In this document: one piece after another, positions 15,601-27,600 of the stretch | Position numbering within the stretch: position 1 is the stretch's first letter | Layout of the letters: each line of letters begins with the position of its first letter | NCBI RefSeq assembly: GCF_030867145.1 | Contig: NC_134439.1 | Location: forward strand, 8,469,379-8,533,378 | Source of the DNA: Opisthocomus hoazin | Lineage: Eukaryota > Chordata > Aves > Opisthocomiformes > Opisthocomidae | Length of the DNA stretch: 64,000 nt | Direction of reading: 5' to 3' | Position numbers and translations under genes: made by a program | The notes under the pieces: generated by a model | The model's input: the letters and a program-made list of their open reading frames with translations, nothing else | Told to the model about the DNA's origin: nothing | The model's database searches: none

Positions 15601-18600
15601 GTTGGACTGGGTGACCCACAGAGGTCCCTTCCAACCCCTACTATTCTGTGATTCTGTGATCTGCTCACAACCAAACATACGCAGCTTTCTTTATGAGCCC
15701 CGATTTCTCGAAACGAGCTGCTGCCTCGGGGAGGGCCAGCGCAGCCAGAAGCACGGCCAGCCAGCTTCCCAGGCATCGGGACATCGCTTCCTGCACGCTT
15801 CCACGGCTGCGGTGACAGGGGGGTCTCGGGCTGAAAGGAAAGCAGCCAGCTGCTGCAGGTCTGGAAGCTGGGTCCCTCCAGGACAGTCACGTTTGAGGAA
15901 ATGAACCTTTTTATAATGCAGGAGGCACAACATTCCGTTCGGGTATTTCTGTAAGTCCATTATGTTGGAAAAAATCTACTTGGGGAAAAACATCATTGGA
16001 AGATACCAGGACACTGCCCTGTCCAAGCAGATCCTTTTGCTTCTGACTAAAAGCTGTGCTCATTTGCGTGTTTTTTAGGGGGGCTGTTTTTGTTTTGTTT
16101 TGCTATCTTACACTACAGGTGTGCTTGTGGGACCACAGCTCAGGTAACCACTGCAGGGCCAGGACGGCTGTCCCACGCAGCAGCCTGACAGAACCACACC
16201 GCTCCCCTGTTCCCCACAGTCAGAGCCACCTTGCTCTCCATCAGCAGAATTCACCTGGACCAGGTATTTTATGCTAAGGCCCTAAACATACCATTTTTTC
16301 CCATTTTTCAAGCCCAAACTCTTCCACCGTCTGCTGCATGTGATGTGCTCTCTTTCTGCTGAAATTAATTACTTCTGTCTATAATCTACATATTGAAATC
16401 TTTTAGAGAGCCACGGTGCAGTTGCAGCAAAGCAAGGAAACTAATTATTTGAATTGGCTTCTTTTAACACAAAGCCCTTCTGTGTGGGCTCGGCTGAAAA
16501 ATTAATGTTTTTTCTTCCTTTCTCACAAAGTGAAATCCAGAGTCAGCTTCTATCAGTCACCACAGAACTGTAATTAAAGATTCCAAACTGTGCCCACACT
16601 CTGGCTGTCTTCCCCTTTTGTTCTTGTGCTTGAAAAGCCCTAGAAGAAGAGAGAGTTTCTACTGACTCTGTTCAGCACTCCAATACAAAGTGAAAGTGAG
16701 AAGATGCCCCCAGTAACACAACTAAATGATAAAAAACTGCTTGAAATAGCTCAAATATTCTAAATATGTAACAGGAACAACAGCAAAAACAAACAAAAAA
16801 GATCAAAAAAGGCCTGAAGTCCTTCATTAGAGCAGTGATTATAATTAGTTACGCAGATCCAGTTTCCAAGCAAGAAATGCTTCAGAGAAAAAAAAAAAAC
16901 CACCATTTTGTTCGTATCTCCAGTTCTGAGAAAGAGGCACATTTAAAGTTTTGGTCTCTAAAGACACAGAAGTTTTGTTAATTAACCTCCTGTGTTCACC
17001 TCCCCAGATCTGAAATTCCATTCCATCTCCATCCAAATTTTAAAAAACAATTCCTTTTTGGTTTGAAGTTGAAAGAGCAACGGTGCGCACTTACTGCCCA
17101 GACTGGAAGTCCTTCTCGTTCACCACAGCACAGTTGGTTAGCGACAGCTCATCGGTGGGACATCTTGCTGCTTGCATAGGCTACAGGAGAGAGAGGGAAA
17201 GGGAAAAAAGCTATCAAATAAAATTCTGTTTTTCCTTTACTAAGCCAAGCCTCAAACCCTCTGTAAATCCATGAAACACGAACAGGTCTCGTGCGTGTTA
17301 ACATACCCGGAGAGCACAGTGCACTGGCACTGACAAGCTCCTCTCTCTCGATGGTTTCTCCAAATGCTTCTGTTTGGTACAGATGTCTGTACCCAAAAGC
17401 TCTGCATTTTGTGAGCCCAGCATACCTCATATTTTCTAGCATACCTAGGAAAGTACCTAAAAATTACCTAGGAAAAACCCTGCCAGGCAAACGCTGTCAA
17501 CTTGCCAGCGAACCCTGGAGTTCGCGCAGCTTCCCGGAGCCCTGCCACGTGCCAGCCAGCAGCAAAGCACCCGCTGGGAGCCATTTCTTGCCCAGTAAAA
17601 ACACACCGAGACATTCTGAAAGCCAGTAAGGCACAGAGCAGTTCCACTACAACCCTGAGTAACCCCACCCCGTAACGCTGCGCCGGGTTAGGGAGACTAC
17701 GTGGGAAAAAGAGGGTGGAATAAACAGGTTATCCTCTCCCCTCCTTTGGGATTTTTTTTTTCCTAAATTCAAAGGAGCAATCCTGTTTCAAGAGTATCTG
17801 TTCAGGTTTTTTCCCCTCTATATTACTCACAAATCAGCAGCTAAAATAACCACATAGCCTGCGCTCAGCCCAGGCGACGCCAGCCCACCGCGAGGCAGCA
17901 CGCGGCAGGAGCGCGGCAGAGGAACCTCGGCCCCATCCTACGCCCCGACCCCGTTTGCTTCTGCAGAACGAAGCCATAAAACAACGGCTGAAAGACGAAA
18001 ATCGGGCTCAAAATGCCTCTAGAAATGGAGAAAAGGATGGAAAAGGCTAGACATCTCTATCATTAGCTATAGGCTGAAAAAATTTAATTTAGAGAAAAGC
18101 TAAAGCACCCCCCAGGATGTTATTTTTAGAGCCAAAGCACAACTGCTTTCTTCGTCAGACACAGATCTGCAGGCAGTGCAACAGAACTGGCAGTGTCAGC
18201 CTGCTGCCAAAAGCAGTTCGGAACGGATTTTCTCTTCAGACACCCTCAAACCCCAGCCACAAGAGAAGGAAATGCACTGATCCTAGCGCACACATCCAGA
18301 TAATTTCCCAAGAGTTAAAGTCCTGCTCAGCCTTTCCCCCCTGCCCCGCCGGGCCGTCTGAGCAAAGAATCAGAGCAAACTCATCCCCACGCGGGCTGAG
18401 GCAAGCCTGCTCTATAGCTCAAATCAACTTCTTGGGGCGTAACGTAATTCTTCCAGAGTACCTGCTCTTTAGAAAAGGATTAATTCATTATTTTTACTGA
18501 ATAATGTTCATTTGCCCTTGACATACGTGACTACAGAAAAGGATTCTATTTTCAGCCTTGAAACAGATTCATCTACCTGAACCTGAAGGGTACTAAGAGA

Positions 18601-21600
18601 CTCAATTAAATATTCTTGTAATAAAAAAATCTATGGCCATCAGTGGACTTCTGAAACACACAACCTGCCTGCTAAGGCTCGCCATTTTGGGGCAGGTCAT
18701 ACACAAAAAAGCATTCACCATTTTCTCATTTCTCCTTCCATTTGCCAGGGGACTATTTTGTGAAGGGCATGCCCTGATAAAGCGCATTAGGTAGGATATT
18801 TCTGGAGAAAACTGAACACGGAGCTCCCGGATTAGACCTTTTCACAGCACTAGTCCTCAACTGCATTTTTAATCCTCACTGACAAACTGCTTCCCACCCG
18901 GCAACAGCGAGCGCCTGGCAAAGCCGCGTTCCTCCTGTGCGCGTCCGGGAACGGGCAAGCTTCGCTTTAAGGAAATGCGTGAACAGAGAGCAATGCTTCT
19001 CAAACCCGGCACCAGGTGACCCTTCCGCAAGCTGCACAACACCACGGGTGCGTGGCAAAACCTCCCTGGGTATCCGACGGGTGAACGAACGCAGCTGCTT
19101 CTGCAGCGGCGTCAGCACGGCCCGCGGCAGCCGTCCCACCGCGCGTCCTCCTGCCGCGGTGTTCGGCAGCAGCCCCTTCCTCCCTTGGCAGCGAGCAACA
19201 TTTCAGACCGCAGCTGTAGCCCACGCTGTGCTCCCAGCTCTCCAGCGTACGCCCTCCTCGAGCTCCACGACCCTTTGGCAGAACTGGGACGCGTTACACA
19301 TGGGTGCTTTCAACGCGCTGCAGCTCCTGGAAGAAGAGGGCGTCACTCCCCGGACGCAGGTTTTCACGGGTGTGCAAGGGCAGTTTGAGGAAATTGGGTC
19401 ATTTAAGAGATGACAATTAAACTGGAAAGCACCCGGACAAGCAGGAGGAACAGACTGTTCCAGGGACCTGCAGGGGCATCCTCTTACCTCCCCAGCACTA
19501 CGGCTCACGGGGATTCTGGTCCGAGCGGTCGCAGCAAGGACGCGGGCACTGCCTGCTCCCGAGGAAGTTCTTCTGGCACAGTGCAGCAGCGCAGAGCTGC
19601 TGCGTGCGGCTCCACAGCCCTCAGCGCTGTCCTGCGCCAGCCAGAGAACTCTCAAGGAACACTTTAAGCTCTTGCATTTTGGGTTCCAGCTTCCCAGGAC
19701 ACCAGCACGAGCACCCCCTTTTCTCTCTGCCATCCAACGCTCCTCTTGCCTGCCCTTGCACACCACACGTCAGGGAACAGAGGAAGAAAAATCCTGAAGA
19801 GTATTTCTAAGATACCTTTAAGTGTATTTACACCAGCTAATTTTAAGCTACCTAGCAGGTCACTGCTAGCAGCTAGGCAAGGCAACACAAAGCTCAGCTC
19901 TAGCAAGCCACCAGAGCAGACCCCGCAGCCGACAGCGAATGCCATCTGCTGCAGTCACCCTGCCGTCAGTGCTGCTTTGCAGGTGACCCACACACATCGT
20001 CACACGCTGCAGTTATGCCCCTGTTCACAATCTAGACCATAACAGGCTTGAAGCAGCAAAAGCAGCCTTCCCTGCCTCCAGTTCTTGTGCTGGTTTATGC
20101 AAGGAGGAGACTCCACGGACAGCGAAGTTCTAGGGAGGTGACTCCACACCTGAGACAGCGCCTGCCTTCTCCAGCACCCTCAGCTAGAGGCGTCCATGCA
20201 GCATCTCCTGCTAAACCCAGGTCTGCACAGAGGTCTACTCCAGTATTCCTTCGGTTTGCCAAGAGAAAAACGGGACCACATGATGCACTGACAGATCTTG
20301 GGCTGAGCGACAGACGTGAAGGACCTCACCTTTGGTTTTATGACGAAGCAGTAATGGTGCCTGTACTGTTCTGCCACTGAGCTGATGCTAAACCCAGCAC
20401 CAGGAGGCTCAGCGGTGCTGACATACTCTGCTTTTACAAAGTAAAAGTTGCCCCAAAGAATGAACAGCTTCATAACAGAAACAACCACGATCACATCCGA
20501 TCTTTCAGAGACTTTTCTTACAAGCTGCATGGATTCCAGTTTTCCTCCACAAAAATACGCCACTGAGTTGTTCTTCCATTTTAGGAGGGCTCAGCCCTGC
20601 CAGTAATGCTGTTATTTGGGTATTTTCATACACACATAGAACACATCTTTTCTCCTTCTGCATTTCAAGACAAGTGTCCAAAGCACAAGCAAAGCACTGC
20701 TGGTTTAAAAGCTGACTGGGGAAGAGAACGAATAATAAAATCTCTGGATTATTACACATGCTACACTATATTACACTGTTGTGTGGGTGAGCACAGGGTA
20801 CAAAACTATGGTTAATAATGGTGAATTGTTAAGGCTGATGACAGAGGAAGCTACAGAAAAACATGTTTAGGAGATCAGCTGGTGGTACAGTACAGAGGTG
20901 CCCTACTGCCTGTTGGTTGTTACCGAGCTGAAGAGCTACGACACTAAATGCCAAGGCAGAGATGCTCTTCATCTGAAACAGCTTCACTCCTTTCCCTTCC
21001 TAATCCCACCCACGAGATTATGAAACAGCTTCGAAAGCCGGGGCAGGTTTTGTTCTGCGCACTGTTTCTGCAGGGTTTGTATAAGACAAATATTATTAAA
21101 GTGTTCTATGTTTAAAATTTTCTTTCGTGTAAAACATACAGACAGAGGTATACATTCATCTATCTACATGCATACGTACATACATATAATTTCTGTCACG
21201 CAGATGTCGACAGCTCCGTGTGCAGGAATACAGGTTTGCTCTGCAGAGCCCGCGGCGTCGGCGTGGGGATCCCCGCCCCAGAAAGCGCCCAAGCTCCTCT
21301 CTAACAGCTCTCAGGCTCCGCCGCACCCCGAAGCCCAGAGCAGGGGGCAACAAAGCAGCCACTGGGAGGAAAGCGGAGTCCCTGCTCACCAGGCACCGCG
21401 CAGACGCGTGCCTGCGTGGGGGCTCTGAGGCAGCACGGCTAACCCGAAGGCGTCCCAAGTCAAACCCTCCTTCACCACTAAAAGTCTGCAAATGAAATTC
21501 AGTTTGAATACTGAAAGGAGGAATCACGGTATTAAAGGAGCTCTGAAGCTGACCAGGGGATGAGATGATGATGTGTAGACCCCGCATTATCCAAGACTGC

Positions 21601-24600
21601 CCCCGACAGAACGCAGACATGCCCGAAGCGCTGCCCGACAGAGAGACCCAACGGACCAAGTGACAACAGAGTCTGCGAGGAACATCAGAACTGCAAACAT
21701 CAGGAGCCAGCTGCACGCAGGCCACAAACACCGGCAGCAGCACGTGGCAAGCTGAGCTGCAGCACAGCTGGGTCAGCAACAGCCTGGAGAAGGACACAAA
21801 CCGGGCTCTGCCAGCACGGGAAAGCCTGGAGGGGATCATGGCTGCTTTCTCTCTACGTAGGCACACCCCAGGGAGCTGAGCAGCAGAGAGGAAGAACAGC
21901 TCTACGCTGAAGGCCAGCAGAAACGGGCACCAAATGACGGCTACGCTGTCGCAGCTAACGAGCGGCGGGTTCCCAGCCAGAAGAGGCTGTAGCAGCCGAC
22001 AGCGGGAAACAGGAACAACAAAAGCAAAGCTCTTTTAAAGAAGGCATTCAGTAGTATTTGTGAAAGGAATGACAACATGATGCCTACAACAGGGACCAGA
22101 GGCAGCAGCAGGAGATGTCCTAAATGCCGTGCTTCTAAAATTTGAAAAACGGAAAAAAAGAAAATTAAAAAAACAAAAGAAGTTACTAGTTGGCAGAAGG
22201 TTTTTCTGGACATCTCAAAAAAATACTTGAATAAAGGCTCCAGAGTTCTGCAGCTACAAGAGGTCAAACTCTACAAATAACCTCTTGGAAGAGCAGGCTT
22301 GGCAAGACAGCTCTCCTCTGCAGATGTGCGTCACCCAGAGCGAGCCCCGCTGCGCGCGGCAGGGTCAGCACGCTGCGCCCGGGACGAGCAGCGCTGACCG
22401 GCGCCTGGGGACGGCCTGCCCATCTGCTCCGCCTGAGCTCTGCTCTGCTCTGCTGGAGGCTTTTATACTTGTCAGGAAGGAGCTGCACTCTCTCTTGATA
22501 ACAAGCTCATAAATACCAAATTTCTTCTCCTATTAAAAGAGGAATGCGTTAGGAAAGTTAAACTCTCAGAATTAATATTCAATTTTTTGTCCAAGCCAGG
22601 GACCCCTGAGCAAGCCACGACCAAGACAGGCTCAGCGCAGAGTCCAGACAAGAAGGATGGATGAGGAGCAGCCGCCCTCCCATGAGCATCCCCAGAACCA
22701 CCTCGCTGCGCTGGCTCGGGCGGCCGAGGAGGCAGCGGGGCCACGGCGGCTGCGCCCCACACACACCGGCGGCCGGCACCCCAGACAGAGCCTAAAATAC
22801 GGGAGAGGGAAGAGCCCACCTCACCACCTCCTGCATCACCCAGGGCCAGAAATGAAACGGGGAACGATTTCCCCCGCGTTGTTCCGTGCCTGCACCGCCG
22901 GTCGCTGTCTCTTTCTCAGCCGATAAGGAACAGAGTTCTCTACCCCAGCACAGCAGGGGAGGCCGTCGTCAGCAGGGGTTAGCGACACCGACAGCGACCA
23001 GTCTTCACCGGCAGTTCCTTATGGACAATCTACTCTGCACCCACCGTCCACCTCCTTCGTCTAGCAGCAGGCGTGTGCTCCCGCAGGCCTGGGCCGTAAT
23101 CCAGAAGCTGCTTCCGTCTCAGCGCACAACAGGCACCTTGCTGGGACAGCGGCGCCGGCCTTAGCAACTCGAGGAGACTGGGTTTGAGGGCAGTGACTGC
23201 TGCTGGCCTTTTCTCCGCAAAGTTTGCAGCCAAGGCGCTCAGTTCTGTCCAGCACCACCTCACCCACGGCAGCGAAGACGTCCGTGGCTCTGGGGATCTG
23301 GCTCTACTGTTCCCATCACTTCACGATGCTGTCAGAAAGAGAACTGCGCAGCGCCAAGACTGCATGGTTTGCCTGGTCTACAAGAGCAGGAGAACCAAGA
23401 GTGCTGGAGCAGAACTCCCACCGGCTCCTAGCACCATACAGCAGCTACAGCCCAACTAAACAGCTCGCTGCCCAAAGCTGTCACGCCCCGTACCAGCGCT
23501 TCTCAACCCGAGCCGCGAAGGGACGTCAGCAAACGTCTCTGTACCTGCTGCCATGCCCTGCAGCCGGGAAGGTGCTTCCTAACCCCTTGGCAGGAACAGC
23601 AACTCCACGTGCCAATTAAGCAATAACGACCCAGAATACATGCATTTGTAATTAACACATCCATTTTCAGAGTGGATGTTGCCTCACATTTCTTCTGGGA
23701 GCCAGGATGATCAACAATTTAATTACAGGGAATTGCTACTTGTGTTTCATCTAAACATCTCTGAAAAACGATTAAAGGGCTGAAACATCACACAACCACG
23801 TCTAAGATATCAGCCGAGGACGCAAGGATTTTGACACACTAGCTGTGAGGACACCTAATGAACGCAGACTTATTCCCATTTACTTAGAAAAGGTACCCAA
23901 TAACAATAGGGACAAGATTAAAAATATCCAGTTAAATGTGGAATTTGCCTTGTGAAAGCCTGAGATGCTGCTGCCCCTGCATACCCGCACTTCACTTCGC
24001 CAACGGGCTGCATCCAGCACGGAACGTCTCCAGGACACGGCCACGTACCAAACACTACCCAGTTACAAGCAGTTTGTGTTGAAGACGCAATACCTTGGAG
24101 TAGTTCTGTATTTTCTACAGAAAAAGCACGTAATTTGACACAACTCTAGGGCATAAATTACTCCAGATTTTCTGACAGAAGGTCACTGCTTTATTGCATC
24201 CCAGGAGACCAGAGAAACGCGTTAAATCTTTTTACGCTGCAAACGTTTGACCTTCCTGAACCGAGTCTCCGACACGCACACGCAGGAGAGAGCAAACCAA
24301 CGCAGGAGCGGGCCAGAGGGTGCCCGAGGAGCCGTCTCCTCAGCCGTGCTTTAACAGAATCACAGAATCACAGAATAGTAGCGGTTGGCAGGGCCCTCTG
24401 GGGTCACCCAGCCCAGCCCCCTGCCCAAGCAGGGTCACCCAGAGCAGGCTGCACAGCACCGCGTCCAGGCGGGGCTGGAATATCTCCAGAGAAGGAGACT
24501 CCACAGCCTCCCTGGGCAGCCTGGGCCAGGGCTCCGTCACCCTCAGAGGGAAGAAGTTCTTCCTCGGGTTCAGCTGGAGCTTCCTCTGCTCCAGTTTGTG

Positions 24601-27600
24601 CCCGTTGCCCCTTGTCCTGTCACTGGGCACCACTGAAAAGAGTCTGGCCCCGTCCTCCTGACCCCCACCCTGCAGATATTTATGGGCATTTCTAAGGTCC
24701 CCTCTCAGCCTTCTCTTCTCCAGGCTGAACAAGCCCAGCTCCCTCAGCCTCTCCTCGGAGGAGAGATGCTCCCGTGCCCTCCTCATCCTCGCAGCCCTCC
24801 ACTGGACTCTCTCCAGTAGCTCCTCATCTTTCTTGAACTGGGGAGCCCAGCACTGGACACAGCACTGCAGATGGGGCCTCCCCAGGGCAGAGTAGAGGGG
24901 AAGGAGAACCTCCCTCATCCTGCTGCCCACACTCCTCCTCATGCACCCCAGGATCCCATTGGCTTTCTTGGCACCCAGGGCACGCTGCTGGCTCATGGTC
25001 ACCCTGTCGTCCCCCAGCACTCCCAGTCCCTCTCCGCAGAGCTGCTCTCCAGCAGCTCAGCCCCAGCCTGTACTGGTGCCTGGGGTTGTTCCTCCCCAGG
25101 TGCAGGACCCTGCACTTGCCCTGGTTGAACCTCATCAGGTTCCTCTCTGCCCACCTCTCCAGCCTGTCCAGGTCACGCTGAATGGCAGCACAGCCTGCCA
25201 GTGTGTCCACCACTCCTCCCAGTTTGGTGTCGTCAGCAAACTGGCTGAGGGCACATTCTAACAGGCAGAGTGTCGTCGGCTGGCTCAAGCGCAGAGGAAC
25301 AGGATGCTGTGCTGAAAGCTTTTCTATCAACTGTAGCGACTCCTTGCTTCAATTTTTTCTGTTCACAGACCTTCTCCAGCACAACTCTCCAGTTCCTGGA
25401 GGTCAAAAAAAGAAAAATTCTGAAGATGTCCAACACGGAAATTTAGTCACAAAACTCTGGTTGCTGCCAGAGAACTTCCCTGATTTGAGACCGCATCCGG
25501 CCAGGTACGCGGCCGACCGCACCACGCAGAGACGGCGCTCGGAACCTCGTCCTTCCAGAAAACAGCGCTAAGACCCTCGCTACCCGTCGCGCTGCTCAGG
25601 GGCCAGCTGGCGGTCACCACGCCAGGTCTCCCCAGAGCTCGTCCCCTCTCTCGCACTTCTCTATGGATTTGGACAGTATCCACCAGCTCCCACCTGGACC
25701 AAACAAAAGGTCAAATCATGCCTTAAGGAACTATTTTTTAGTTCCTGGATTTTTTTGTACATTTTCATGTAATGAAAGGAATTGAAGATAATTTTATTCC
25801 ACTAAAAAACAAGCCCTGCCTGCTGGGCAATTTGGCAAAAAATAAGTATGACTATTTCCTAAGGACTGGTTTTCTGTGGACTCCAGCAGAGCTGATTTTA
25901 TGACAGAACATCCTCCAGATTTATAGCTAGGACATCGCCTAAACCACAGGGTCTTCTCCTGAACGACCTCTGTGCTCTAAGGACACAGAACAGAGGACAG
26001 GAAGGGAGAAGATCTTGTGCTATGGGGAAGAAAAAAAAAAAAAAGAATATTTAAGAAAATCACACTGGGAATTATCCTCAAAAGGATTCTTTGGTTTTTA
26101 CGTATTTTTTCCTACTAAGAAAAATTTTTAGCAAAATGTGGTCATTCTGGCCCGTCCACGATAAGACAAGAGGTGTGGCACCACCAGCACCCCCAGAAGC
26201 GGAGACGGAGAGGCAGCACTGGCCTCTCCCCACTGCGCCGTCCTTTCAGCTGTCGGCTCTGGACACGCTGCTGCTGCAGCACTAAGCCAAGCGACCGGGC
26301 ACAGTTAATCACAGATCACAAGGTCGGGCATCCCACGCCCGGGAGCACTGCCATGGTCACATCGTCGTCGGAAATTTTATTCTAAATAATTTAGCACAGG
26401 TTTTTATAATGCATTAGTCCTGTGAGATGGACACTGGTCTATCTGCGATGATTTCACAAGACGGGTACGCGGCTGCGGAAGCGATCTCAGAAAAAGAGAT
26501 TCAGATTTAGCTTTCTCCCATTTCCCTAAAACATTGCTAAAAACCTATTTCTTCACATAACATATTAGGAAACACTAAAAAAAGGTCAGTGATGATAGAA
26601 GGATCAGCACCACACCGCAAGGAAGAACTCGGTTGATACACAAATGTCTCTTTCGTTGCCTGATGCCGCCTGCACCTGCGAAGGCTGGTTCCATATGTTA
26701 GCAGAAAGCAGACTTCAGAGCTTTAACCCATAAACACAATATCCAGCCCTCATTATTTCAAAGTTTTGACCAAACTATCCAACCTAAAAGTGTCCCAGGA
26801 GCGACTGCAAGGAGCACAAGCGAGCACACGTCAGTCCAGCCACGTCTCCAGCGCCTGGAAACACGGAGGGACACGGCCTGCCCGCCCCCACCCTGCCCCT
26901 GCTGCGACGCTCGCTCGATTTGGCAGCCGAGTTCAACGTCTCCTGCCCCAGTCAGCGGCTCCGGCAGAGGGGTTACGGCACAGCTCTGCAAGGTCAACCA
27001 ACCGCTGGTACCCGAGTGAGACCAAAACCGTCTCCAGCCCCATACAGACGTGAGTCTCTCCCAGAAGCAAACAGGGAAGCGTCTCCTGTCACTGGGCTAA
27101 TGGCACTACCCCTCCACATCACAAAAAAAGAAAACATGAAGGTGGCTATGCCATTTATACCATATAAATCAGCCACTATTTCTAATCATCATGAACTGCT
27201 ACACAAGTTGCAGCTATTACAAAACTCTGATCTTCCTTAAAGAAAAGCCAGTCTCTCCAACAGAGGATCATCACCAGCTTCCACGCTGCCAAACCAACCC
27301 TCAGCACGCAAGGCTGCGTCTGTGAAGAAAGCCAGGCCTCCTGCCAGCTTGGAGGGGCAAAGCCGCAGCCACGAGACCGCTGCACCTCCTGCACCAACCC
27401 TCTCCGTCGCTCTGGGCCGGGCACACGCAGAATGCAGCTCGTTCTGGAGCAGCAGCCTGACGCTGGCTGGGACAGGGCAGAGAAACCATCCGGCCCCTCT
27501 GCATCCCCCCGAGAACTAATTCCTCATGAGGTTCGTATCAATTAGCACCAGTTAACTTCCAGAGCTCCAGTCCTGGTACAAGGGATCTGTGGCCAACGAC

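Larger units (their letters stand above)
10169..17094. other. NSF: NSF intron 2 with three CR1 pieces and a purine microsatellite
   Basis: 6.9 kb intron. It holds CR1 copies at 10815-11432 (plus), about 12290-13020 (plus, scrambled) and 15200-15663 (plus). An A20-(GA)n tract lies at 13780-13822. The rest shows nothing I can name. Confidence 0.8.

Noticed and set aside
21156-21866. 236-codon minus frame in NSF intron 1
   Set aside because: No recognisable domain, Arg/Ser/Leu-rich, and in a GC-rich patch; probably chance.
24340-25330. Two long minus frames as a host reverse-transcriptase gene
   Set aside because: They are a 5'-truncated, frameshifted CR1 copy with its own 3' tail.
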